From Oscillospiraceae bacterium (GTDB lineage Bacteria; Bacillota; Clostridia; Oscillospirales; CAG-272), in the NCBI GenBank assembly GCA_015063845.1, contig SVTJ01000004.1, positions 1 to 64,000 of the forward strand: DNA of 64,000 nt, in the 5' to 3' direction. The notes below the pieces were generated by a model that did no database searches, had not been told where the DNA came from, and saw nothing but the letters and a program-made list of their open reading frames with translations. Positions 52,669 through 61,177 of this stretch are shown here, piece after piece. A program made the position numbers and the translations under genes. How positions within the stretch are numbered: the stretch's first letter is position 1; each line of letters starts with the position of its first letter.

Positions 52669-54585
52669 TTATTTTGTCTTACGCTTTTTCCAAACGGAGA
52701 ACATAAGCAGCGTGAGAACTATGATTCCGAAGAACAAAAGTCCCGTTATGCTGGAGAATGGTTCGGGAAGAGAGATGTATTTGGAGATGTCGATAAGCTG
52801 GTCAAGACCGAATACCGCGAGGATCGCGAGAACTATACCGACAAGTCCCTCACCTGCGATCATACCCGAGCAGAAGAGGATACCGTCGTTGATTATAGCC
52901 TTCTTTTCGTTCTCTTCGCGCTTCTTCATCTTGTCAAATGCAAGGCGAACGAGACCGCCGACCATAATACAAGCGTTGAGGTGAACGGGCAGATATATAC
53001 CGATAGCGAAGGGAAGAACGGGAATACCGATGATCTCGGCTACGATAGCTATGAATACACCGATAAATACAAGTCCCCAAGGCAGATTGCCTTCCATAAC
53101 GCCTTCAACGATCATCTTCATAAGAGTTGCCTGAGGAGCTGCAAGCTCTGCGCTTCCAAAGCCCCAAGCCTTATCAAGCAGATAGAGTGTGCCACCTATG
53201 GCAAGAGCTGCCGCAACGACACCGATTATCTCACCGATCTGCTGCTTCTTGGGAGTAGCTCCGAGCAGATAACCTGTCTTGAGGTCCTGCGACGTGTCAC
53301 CCGAGATAGCGGCAACGATACAAATGATAGAGCCGATAGCGATAGCGCTTCTCATTCCGACAGCGCCGCTGCTTCCCGTGAACTTAAGAATAAGAGTTGC
53401 AACGAGAAGAGTAGCTATTGCCATGCCCGAAACGGGGTTATTACTGCTTCCAACAAGTCCGACCATTCTTGACGAAACGGTTGCAAAGAAGAAGCCGAAT
53501 ATAACGACGATTATAGCGCCGAGAAGTGTTACGGGAATAGCGGGAACGAGCCACACGAGAAGTGTAAGTATAGCGATTGCGATAAGAACTATCTTGGTGT
53601 TGATGTCCTGTGCGGTACGGGAAAGGTCAAGCGAGCTTCCGCCCTTCATCGCCTTGATGGAGTCCTTAAACGTTCTGACGATAAGGGGAAGTGATTTTAC
53701 AAGGCTTATGATACCGCCTGCAGCGAGAGCGCCCGCGCCGATATAGCGAATGTAGTTGCTCCAGATAGCGGACGCTCCGCCGTCTGCAAACAGCTCGCCT
53801 ATAGTTACCGTTGTTTCGGGGTAGAGAATAGTGCCTGCGCCAAAGAGAACCACAAGGGGAATGAGAACGAGCCAGCTGAGAACGCCGCCCGCAAACATGT
53901 AAGAGGATATTCTCGGACCGCAAATATAACCGACACTCATTACGGCGGGATATATCTGAGTTCCTATCTCACCCGAGTATCCCTTTATCTTGAGGGATAT
54001 CTCACCAGGGACGGCCTTAATACCGTCGATGATGAACTTGAAGAGTGCCGCAAAGCCCATACCCGCGAATACAGTAGATGCGTTTGAACCACCATTCTCA
54101 CCTGCAAGGAGAACCTCTGCGCAAGCAGTTCCTTCGGGATAGGGGAGAGTTCCGTGCTCTCTTACGATAAGAGCATTACGAAGCGGCACCATGAAGAACA
54201 CGCCAAGCAGACCGCCGAGCAGAGCTATGAGAGTGATCTCAAGTATGCCGGGCTTGTCCATAACGCCGTCCTTTGCCCAAAGGAAAAGAGCGGGGAGCGT
54301 GAAGATGGCGCCTGCTGCGAGAGATTCTCCGGCAGAGCCGATGGTCTGAACCACGTTGCTCTCAAGAATAGAATTTTTGCGCATTATAACGCGGATAACG
54401 CCCATTGCGATAACTGCGGCAGGTATTGATGCAGAGACCGTCATACCTACACGAAGACCGAGATAAGCGTTTGCAGCGCCGAATATGACCGCGAGGAGAA
54501 TACCCATGATGATCGACGTGACCGTTAACTCGGGTGTTACCTTTTCAGCGGGGATATACGGCTTGAAATTTTTTTGATTGTCCAT
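52669..54585 (-). CDS. OPT family oligopeptide transporter
   Basis: This 638-residue protein has about 15 membrane helices. OPT motifs are visible: ELTVTSIIMGILLAVIFGAA, NAYLGLRVGMTVSASIPAAV, GTLPYPEGTACAEVL, GYICGPRISSYMFAGGVLSW, SGDTSQDLKTGYLLGATPKK and PFAIGIYLPVHLNACIMVGG. Prokaryotic OPT proteins import oligopeptides or metal chelates by proton coupling. GGAG precedes the ATG at 54585. It forms a two-gene operon with the PqqD-like gene. Confidence 0.92.
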   Translation of the reverse strand: MDNQKNFKPYIPAEKVTPELTVTSIIMGILLAVIFGAANAYLGLRVGMTVSASIPAAVIAMGVIRVIMRKNSILESNVVQTIGSAGESLAAGAIFTLPALFLWAKDGVMDKPGILEITLIALLGGLLGVFFMVPLRNALIVREHGTLPYPEGTACAEVLLAGENGGSNASTVFAGMGFAALFKFIIDGIKAVPGEISLKIKGYSGEIGTQIYPAVMSVGYICGPRISSYMFAGGVLSWLVLIPLVVLFGAGTILYPETTVTIGELFADGGASAIWSNYIRYIGAGALAAGGIISLVKSLPLIVRTFKDSIKAMKGGSSLDLSRTAQDINTKIVLIAIAILTLLVWLVPAIPVTLLGAIIVVIFGFFFATVSSRMVGLVGSSNNPVSGMAIATLLVATLILKFTGSSGAVGMRSAIAIGSIICIVAAISGDTSQDLKTGYLLGATPKKQQIGEIIGVVAAALAIGGTLYLLDKAWGFGSAELAAPQATLMKMIVEGVMEGNLPWGLVFIGVFIAIVAEIIGIPVLPFAIGIYLPVHLNACIMVGGLVRLAFDKMKKREENEKKAIINDGILFCSGMIAGEGLVGIVLAILAVFGLDQLIDISKYISLPEPFSSITGLLFFGIIVLTLLMFSVWKKRKTK

Positions 54586-54626
54586 AATTATCTCCGTTTC
54601 TTTTTCGTTTTTACATTGACCGCTAT

Positions 54627-54655
54627 ATTATACCACACTTGCCGCGAAATTGCAA
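54627..54655 (-). promoter_or_regulatory. Promoter of the OPT operon
   Basis: On the minus strand, TTGCAA (54655-54650) and TATAAT (54632-54627) with a 17-base spacer, 42 bases before the OPT start. Confidence 0.75.
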
Positions 54656-54740
54656 GCAGTATGAAGATTTTTGTGTTATTTGAATGTTTTTTGACTATCA
54701 AAAATGGTAAATATGCAACAAATTTAGTGGAGTGATTACA

Positions 54741-54769
54741 TTGACAAAAGTGTGATAGTGTGATATAAT
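54741..54769 (+). promoter_or_regulatory. Perfect-consensus promoter of the membrane/McrB-like operon
   Basis: TTGACA (54741-54746) and TATAAT (54764-54769) with a 17-base spacer match the full sigma-A consensus. A leader of about 100 bases follows, AT-rich, with an imperfect palindrome near 54782. No other promoter is evident before 62533, so all six genes are likely one transcript. Confidence 0.85.
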
Positions 54770-54873
54770 TTAAGATAACTGTTATTATATGATAATAGGT
54801 ATTTTTTGAATTGTTTTAGTGCGGATAAGAACGGTTTGTTCGCTTTCAGTATACGGTAAAAAGGAGATCGGAG

Positions 54874-56361
54874 ATGTCTTTTTCTATTTTGTCAATATTT
54901 GTGATAGCGGTTTTTGCTCTTTGCCTTGGCATAGAGATATATCGCGGTATCAATAGAGGTGTTCTTAAAACGCTCGTGTCCTTTGGCGCGCTTATAGTGA
55001 GTATAGTTCTTTCTGTTCTCATAGCGCCATTGCTTTCGGGTCTTTTTGTGGACGTAGCGTTCGATTTGTTCGGCAGAGAGCTTTTGCGAAACTTCAGTGC
55101 TCTCGCTTCTATTGCTGAGGTAGTGATCGCGATAATTACAAGTATAGTTCTGTTTTTGCTGGTGTTCTTTATCGTGCGCGCGATAGTTGCTCTTATTATA
55201 AAGAAAGTGTACAGTGCTAAAATACAAAAGCTTGCGGACGAACTTGACGATGAGGACCATGAGGATACGTGGTTAAAGCGAAACAGCAGAGTTGTCAGCG
55301 TCGTCGTAGGTTGTCTTTCGGCAATAGTGCTTACTATGACTATAACATCTCCGCTGCTCGGAATGCTCGATACTGCGCAGAACGTTATTGATTTTGCGGA
55401 AAGCGCAAGTCCCACTATGTTCTCTAACGATAATATGAAGGGGCTGAAGGAAGGGGTCGGTAAATATTCAAACGATGTCCCGGGAAAGGTATTTTACGGA
55501 ATGGGCGGTAAGCTCATATTCCGCTCCTATGCTTGTACGTTTAAGGACGGTGAAAGAATAGCGCTTATACGAGAGATAGAAATACTTGAGGAAGCGACAG
55601 AAAATCTGATGACGCTGATGCCCGTTATGAAAGGCGAGCAGGCTGCCGAGCAGAAGCATCTTGACAGTATTGACGAACTTTGTGATTGCGTTGAAAAAAT
55701 GAAGCTTGGGCGTAGGTTGCTCGCGACCTACATACCTCAAGGAACGCAAGCGTGGTTGGACGGTAATACGCTATTAGGCATAGCAAAGCCCAAGGTCAAT
55801 TCTTTGATAGATCCTACCTTTAACGAAATGCTGAGAGTGTGCGCGAGCTCTTCGGAATACAATATACAGCAAAACACCGTGACGCTTTTGCACGTGTACA
55901 GAATTTTTCTTGAGACAAAGGTGTTGGATATTCCCGAGGATGCTTCTTTTGATGAAGTGCTTGCATTCCTTGAGCAAGCGGGCATACTTGATAAGCTGAC
56001 CGAAGAGCTCAATACTAACCCGTATATGAGCAACGTAAAAAAGTGCGTTGACGATATTATGGTAGACGTTATTGCTGACCAGATCAATCTGCTGGAGTTT
56101 GGCGACGCGGCTTATTTGGGGCTTATGTCAAACATAGCGGACTCGATAAACACCGTAAACTCAAAGGGATATAAGACCGAGGAAGAGAAGAAGGCGGTAA
56201 TGACTTCTCTTACCAAGCAATACATCAAGGACTACGGACTTGACGTAAGCGACACAGCCGCTGAATATACAGCGGGAGTTATCCTGTCAAAATACGGTTC
56301 GTCGTCGGAAGAAATAACTCCTGAGCAAATACAGGATCTGTTTAACTCATACAATAACTAA
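54874..56361 (+). CDS. CvpA-like membrane protein with extracytoplasmic helical domain
   Basis: This 495-residue protein has four N-terminal membrane helices (about 3-22, 32-56, 84-112, 140-165). The turn GIEIYRGINRGVLKTLVSFG is typical of CvpA proteins. A charged cytoplasmic loop (DELDDEDHEDTWLKR) precedes helix four, and about 330 mostly helical residues follow outside. It resembles the 884-residue protein at 32107-34761 in layout and in one segment. AAGGAGA precedes the ATG. It is the first gene of the operon. Function unknown. Confidence 0.78.
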   Translation: MSFSILSIFVIAVFALCLGIEIYRGINRGVLKTLVSFGALIVSIVLSVLIAPLLSGLFVDVAFDLFGRELLRNFSALASIAEVVIAIITSIVLFLLVFFIVRAIVALIIKKVYSAKIQKLADELDDEDHEDTWLKRNSRVVSVVVGCLSAIVLTMTITSPLLGMLDTAQNVIDFAESASPTMFSNDNMKGLKEGVGKYSNDVPGKVFYGMGGKLIFRSYACTFKDGERIALIREIEILEEATENLMTLMPVMKGEQAAEQKHLDSIDELCDCVEKMKLGRRLLATYIPQGTQAWLDGNTLLGIAKPKVNSLIDPTFNEMLRVCASSSEYNIQQNTVTLLHVYRIFLETKVLDIPEDASFDEVLAFLEQAGILDKLTEELNTNPYMSNVKKCVDDIMVDVIADQINLLEFGDAAYLGLMSNIADSINTVNSKGYKTEEEKKAVMTSLTKQYIKDYGLDVSDTAAEYTAGVILSKYGSSSEEITPEQIQDLFNSYNN

Positions 56362-56373
56362 AAAGAGGAAGAT

Positions 56374-57078
56374 ATGGGAGCTTTAGATATAGGAATTACA
56401 TATTTTTTGAGCATACTTTTGCTCATCATATGCTTTATAGCTTACGTATTTCTCGTTGGCAGTGTTTTTCCGAAGCTGATACTGCGTCCGAAATGGGGAA
56501 ACGGAGTGACCAGAGACCGAGGAGTAAAGCGTTATAAATTCAAGGGCGGCAGAGCAGTTGTATACGAGCCCGATCCCAAGGTCAGAAAATACGTAATGCA
56601 GTATATCCTTTCCGAAAACAGCGGAAAGAAGTACGTTAAGTGCAAGGTGGATCCACGCGTCTCGACAATAAAATACGACGTAGTGGTGTACGATGCAAAA
56701 AGCAATGCCATAGACAATATCCATGTAGAGGAAGCAATAGCTACGAAGGGATACACAAGAGCGGCAGAGCTACCTGAAAAAACGTCTTATGTCTCACTTG
56801 TTGTCAGAGAAATCAATTATCACGAGATAGACAAAAGTCCGTTTGCCAGCTATAGCCTTGCACAAGTAATAACCTTTGCATCTTGCAACGTACTGTCAAC
56901 GGTCCTTCTCAGTCTGGTGCTGAGAGGAGCGATAAATAATACTCTTGATACGTTTTTCGATATGAGTATGGACGGTATAGGATTTTGCATCATAACCTCA
57001 ACGATTTTTGGGCTTATGAGCTCGGGACTTATATTTTTGTGTAACTATTCTAAGGGCGTTAGAATAACGCGCAAGTGA
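56374..57078 (+). CDS. Membrane protein with central soluble domain, unknown
   Basis: This 234-residue protein has an N-terminal helix (about 8-32), a soluble, probably beta-rich region of about 140 residues (VKRYKFKGGRAVVYEPDPK; KYDVVVYDAKSNAIDNIHVE), and two C-terminal helices (about 168-188 and 202-226). I do not recognise the family. It lies 12 bases after the CvpA-like gene with AGAGGAAG as ribosome site, so it is co-transcribed. The soluble part would lie between membrane segments and could bind a partner. Confidence 0.68.
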   Translation: MGALDIGITYFLSILLLIICFIAYVFLVGSVFPKLILRPKWGNGVTRDRGVKRYKFKGGRAVVYEPDPKVRKYVMQYILSENSGKKYVKCKVDPRVSTIKYDVVVYDAKSNAIDNIHVEEAIATKGYTRAAELPEKTSYVSLVVREINYHEIDKSPFASYSLAQVITFASCNVLSTVLLSLVLRGAINNTLDTFFDMSMDGIGFCIITSTIFGLMSSGLIFLCNYSKGVRITRK

Positions 57079-57120
57079 GATTTGCCGGTGGGGGAAGATG
57101 CCCACGGAAAGGAGATCTAA

Positions 57121-57768
57121 ATGGCTGATATATATCATCAGACTATCAAGGGAATATATCAATATCCCCAGATGAACGATTTTATATCGGTTAGAAATTA
57201 TATATTCACGTGGCAGAACGAGAAAAGATGCTTGTTGCTCAGATTTGTGAATAATTTCGACCAGGAGATAAATGAACTCGACTTTACGATAACACAGCTT
57301 GATGTTAACGGAAAGCCAATAAAGAGCGTTTCGGTAAATCATAAAAAGTTGAATATAAAGCCGGGTGCCCTTTACGTTCCGAACAAAGGAATTCTTGTCG
57401 AGGACGGTTGCGCGGACTTTAAGATAGCCTTTGACAAGGTGCGTTCGGGAGATTATACATACCGTGTTGTGGACAGACAGCTTGTGGCGTACTATCCCCA
57501 TCCCGAAAAGAAGTTCTTGGACGAGGGAGAGCAAAGACACGGTGAGATATATGGCTTTTACGAGGAAAGAAAGACAGTAGGCAGACCTAAGCTTGCGTAT
57601 ATCGTTGCTGTGCTGACGCTCGTTATGGTACTGTTGTTCAATATAGGATACGTGGTTGCGCCCATAATAGGCTTGGGAGATATCATCGCGGATATGTTCG
57701 AGAGTATTTTCGAGTTCGTCGTGGAATCGATAGAGATGTTCTTTAGCTTTATTGGCAACCTTTGGTAA
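57121..57768 (+). CDS. C-terminally membrane-anchored protein, unknown
   Basis: This 215-residue protein starts without a signal. Residues 1-150 look beta-rich (RNYIFTWQNEKRCLLLRFVN; ELDFTITQLDVNGKPIKSVS), like an immunoglobulin-type or carbohydrate-module fold. Two hydrophobic helices follow at about 157-182 and 188-214. GGAAAGGAG precedes the ATG. The soluble domain would face the cytoplasm. I do not recognise the family; its place in the operon suggests an accessory membrane subunit. Confidence 0.66.
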   Translation: MADIYHQTIKGIYQYPQMNDFISVRNYIFTWQNEKRCLLLRFVNNFDQEINELDFTITQLDVNGKPIKSVSVNHKKLNIKPGALYVPNKGILVEDGCADFKIAFDKVRSGDYTYRVVDRQLVAYYPHPEKKFLDEGEQRHGEIYGFYEERKTVGRPKLAYIVAVLTLVMVLLFNIGYVVAPIIGLGDIIADMFESIFEFVVESIEMFFSFIGNLW

Positions 57769-57789
57769 AAAACGTCGGGAGATCAAGAT

Positions 57790-60700
57790 ATGCTTAAATA
57801 TAAAAACATAATTGAACAGCTGTCCGATATGGACAAGGTGCGCATCTTGAGCGACGTTGACGAGCTTGGAAACGCGAAATACAGAACGCTCGGAATACCG
57901 GCTCTGAAGTTTGCAAGCTTTGAAGACTATTGCCACGGAACATATCCGTCTACGGTCGCTTTGATGAACACATGGGACACCTCGCTCATAGGGGACATAG
58001 CGGCTGATGTGGCGGGCAGAATGCGTGCTGACGGTGTGAGCGTTGCTGAGGTAAAAGGACCAAAGCCCAAAATAGACCCGTGCAGAGTAGCGCTGTCGGA
58101 AGACCCGTGGCTCGCATCTGTCGCTTGCTCGCAAATAGTGAGAGAGGTATATAACGGCGGAGTTAACGTTTCGCTCAGCGATTACGGTATTCGCACCACA
58201 GATACCAAGTGGCTTGATGCAGAGGTCAACGACAGATTTGTCAATGAATACATCATAAATCCCTTCAGCGTGTGTGCCGACAGTGCAAAGATCTGTGCGC
58301 TTGAAACAAGAGGAGACATTCTTGTTGAGGGATATCAAAAAATAAATTCCGCGCTTGAAAAGAAGGCGGAGATCGTTTGCGACGGCGCAAGGGCTATTTG
58401 CAGAGAGATGCCTACCGAAAAAACGGTCAAATATCTGCAAAACGGCGGAATGTTCTATAAGGGCTCTGCCGTGGCGCTTGAAGCTGCGCTACATAGATAC
58501 AATAACTTGTGTAAGGCAATAAAGCATAACACGTCGAGTGAGGAAGAACTCGAGGCGGAGATACAAAACGGAAGGGCAATATCCCCCGAAACTCTCGATG
58601 AGGCGGTAGACAAGCTGCTTGATTTTGCATTCTCTCTCAAACGCGATTGCGAGCAAGCCATGCCTGATGCCGATGCGTCTATTTCGTTAAGAGCCGCACG
58701 AGAGTCGATCGTGCTTCTTAAAAACGAGAAAAATATGCTTCCGCTCAAGAAAAAAGGCTATAAGGTCGCGCTTATAGGCGACTTGGTTATGGGCGAGGAT
58801 AATCTTTGGGAGAACTACGCAGAGGCTATTATGGATACCGATATGACCTTTGCGGGCGCTCGCAGAGGATACGATATCGACAAGGAGAGAAGTGAAGAGC
58901 TGACGGATGCTGCGCTCGAGCTTTGTAAGGATGCGGATATTGCGATAGTATTTCTCGGACTCGGAAAAAAGAGAGAAGCGTTTGCGACAAGATCAAAGAA
59001 AATATCTATTCCAGCAAACCAACAGCATCTCTTGCGAAAGCTTGAGAAATATGCATCAAAGGTGATAGTGGTGATAAGCGGAGATATCGCTCCCGATATC
59101 GTCTACTATAACAGCTGTTCTGCATTGCTGTACGCGCCCATAGATACGTCTTTGAGCGCAAGAGCTCTTATGGACGTGCTGAAGGGAAGCTTTAACCCGA
59201 CGGGAAGACTTGCGAATACCGTGTATTTTGATTCCGATGAGCTTTATGAGAACAGAAGAAAGCTTGTTTTGAAGGATAAGATAAAAACGGGACCGTTCTT
59301 TGGGTACAGACATTACGACGCTTATGAGATACAGGCGGGATACGTATTTGGATATGGACTTAGCTTTACGGAGTTTTCGTATTCCGAGCTTACCGTTGAC
59401 GGAATGGTGGCAAAGCTCAAGGTCAAGAACACGGGAAATGTTGCGGGTGTCGAGACCGTACAGATATACGTCGGAGTAAATGATTCAGCTATCGTCCGCC
59501 CGAGAAAAGAGCTTATGGGTTATGCGAGAGTAAGACTTGAAGCGGGCGAGGAGATAGACGTTAGCATACCGTTCGATATTCCTTATTTATATGACGGAAA
59601 AGATGGCGGTATATACGTTGAAAAGGGCGTGTACACGGTTTATGCCGGTGCATCTGTTTTGGATATACGCGCGGCTGCAAAGGTCAGCATCGGCGGAGCT
59701 GAGATAGAGCACAGTGGAGAGGTGCTCAGCGAATACGTACAAATTGAAAGTAACATTTTGTCTGATAAATACAAACTGGAGGAAGATTTTACAGTCATGA
59801 GAAGAAAGTCAGTATTTAATTTTATAGCGGGAGGCGTGTCGCTTGCGCTTGCGTTGGCTCTTAAGATGTATTGCCTTTTTGCCAACGTGGAAGCTATTTT
59901 CTTTGATCTGTTTGCAATAGCGCTCGGAATAGTCGGAATAACTTTCTTGGTGCTTGAGGCTGTTTATAGAAATAGAGAATACAAAGAGGACAAGGCAAAG
60001 CTTGACGAGGTAAATGCCGAAATGTTCAAGGATGCCGAGGAGATCCCGGTGTACGTTGCTGACAGAATGTTTATCAAGGAATTTGACGTTGCTGCCGAGG
60101 AAAAGGTCGTAGAGGTAGCAGACGCAGGTCTTGAGGGCGTAGACGCACAGTATCATCTTTATATCGATAGCGAGCAGTCGTTTGAGAATGCTGTTCGTGA
60201 GTTCGAATTGCTGGCTACCGAAAAGGGATTTAAATTTAATACAGAGACGGTCAGAGAACTTTTTGCTTCGATAGCATCGTCGAGACTTGTGTTCGTAAAA
60301 GGGCTTGACGAGGAGCATTTTAAGAACCTTTTGATATTGCTTGGCGGGTTTTTTGAAACAACGTCTCATTTTGATGTGGCGGACGACAGCTATGCAACCT
60401 ATGATAACGTACTCTTTAAAAAGAACGATCAGGGAGCGCGAATAAAGACAGACATCTGTCTTTCGTTTGATGCTGCCCGTAATACTCCCCAGAACATTCA
60501 TTTTGCAGGCCTTTACGGAGCTGCTCTTGAGAATTTTAATACCTACTTTGAGCCTTTCGTAAACTTTGCTAAGAATCCTTTGGGTGCTTGCAGAGTAACT
60601 GCTCTTAATGAGAGCTATACCGAAACGACTTACTACATTCCTCAGAACCTGTGGTTCATAGTTAATATTGGTGAAGACGAGCGTATAGATGCGCTTTCTC

Positions 60701-61155
60701 AGAATGTGCTCGATGTGGCTACCGTTACAAACGTAAGATTTGTTGAGTGTGAGAGCACGCCTCACCATGACGGTATCAAGAAGTTCAGCTATTATCAGCT
60801 TGATTATCTTACCGAAAAGCTTGGTGTATCTGCCGATGTGGACGAGGACGATTGGAAGAAGCTCGATAGACTTGAGGAGTACGTTGCGGCTCATACACAG
60901 TACAATATGGGTAACAAGATGTGGCTGTGCCTTGAAAAGTACGTTGCCGTATATCTTGCTTGCGCAGGTGACCGGGCAGAGGTGCTTGAAACAGCGGTCT
61001 GTTCAAAGATTTTGCCGTCCGTTGTAAGTGCTTTGAGCGGAAATATGGACAAGGAAGAAAAGTCTTTCTGTGTCGTACTTGAGGATATACTTGGTGAGGA
61101 CAGCGTCGATAAGTGCAAGGAATTTGTAAAGACGTCGCGCGCCGATATCGTATAA
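57790..61155 (+). CDS. Membrane-anchored, degenerate glycoside hydrolase family 3-like protein with C-terminal extra domain
   Basis: This 1,121-residue protein has no signal peptide. Residues 1-300 follow the GH3 barrel (DKVRILSDVDELGNAKYRTL; MNTWDTSLIGDIAADVAGRM; LSEDPWLASVACSQI), but the substrate-binding KH motif is replaced by SLSDYG and the usual nucleophile region is unclear. Residues 300-500 match the GH3 C-domain (AARESIVLLKNEKNMLPLKK; LKGSFNPTGRLANTVYFDSD; FGYGLSFTEFSYSELTV). An FnIII-like domain lies at about 537-637. Two membrane helices follow (about 677-700, 703-728), then about 390 soluble residues of unknown fold. Topology puts the GH3-like part inside the cell. It is probably inactive or altered. 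It sits directly before an AAA+ gene. Confidence 0.78.
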   Translation: MLKYKNIIEQLSDMDKVRILSDVDELGNAKYRTLGIPALKFASFEDYCHGTYPSTVALMNTWDTSLIGDIAADVAGRMRADGVSVAEVKGPKPKIDPCRVALSEDPWLASVACSQIVREVYNGGVNVSLSDYGIRTTDTKWLDAEVNDRFVNEYIINPFSVCADSAKICALETRGDILVEGYQKINSALEKKAEIVCDGARAICREMPTEKTVKYLQNGGMFYKGSAVALEAALHRYNNLCKAIKHNTSSEEELEAEIQNGRAISPETLDEAVDKLLDFAFSLKRDCEQAMPDADASISLRAARESIVLLKNEKNMLPLKKKGYKVALIGDLVMGEDNLWENYAEAIMDTDMTFAGARRGYDIDKERSEELTDAALELCKDADIAIVFLGLGKKREAFATRSKKISIPANQQHLLRKLEKYASKVIVVISGDIAPDIVYYNSCSALLYAPIDTSLSARALMDVLKGSFNPTGRLANTVYFDSDELYENRRKLVLKDKIKTGPFFGYRHYDAYEIQAGYVFGYGLSFTEFSYSELTVDGMVAKLKVKNTGNVAGVETVQIYVGVNDSAIVRPRKELMGYARVRLEAGEEIDVSIPFDIPYLYDGKDGGIYVEKGVYTVYAGASVLDIRAAAKVSIGGAEIEHSGEVLSEYVQIESNILSDKYKLEEDFTVMRRKSVFNFIAGGVSLALALALKMYCLFANVEAIFFDLFAIALGIVGITFLVLEAVYRNREYKEDKAKLDEVNAEMFKDAEEIPVYVADRMFIKEFDVAAEEKVVEVADAGLEGVDAQYHLYIDSEQSFENAVREFELLATEKGFKFNTETVRELFASIASSRLVFVKGLDEEHFKNLLILLGGFFETTSHFDVADDSYATYDNVLFKKNDQGARIKTDICLSFDAARNTPQNIHFAGLYGAALENFNTYFEPFVNFAKNPLGACRVTALNESYTETTYYIPQNLWFIVNIGEDERIDALSQNVLDVATVTNVRFVECESTPHHDGIKKFSYYQLDYLTEKLGVSADVDEDDWKKLDRLEEYVAAHTQYNMGNKMWLCLEKYVAVYLACAGDRAEVLETAVCSKILPSVVSALSGNMDKEEKSFCVVLEDILGEDSVDKCKEFVKTSRADIV

Positions 61156-61177
61156 GTTTTAAGAGGAGCAATACAAA

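Noticed and set aside
56998-58440. 480-codon minus-strand open frame opposite the 57-58 kb membrane genes
   Set aside because: It spans parts of three well-supported plus-strand genes with good ribosome sites, and its translation shows no domain pattern.
59809-60894. 361-codon minus-strand open frame opposite the GH3-like gene
   Set aside because: Basic, low-complexity translation, no ribosome site, and it is the shadow of a clear plus-strand gene.
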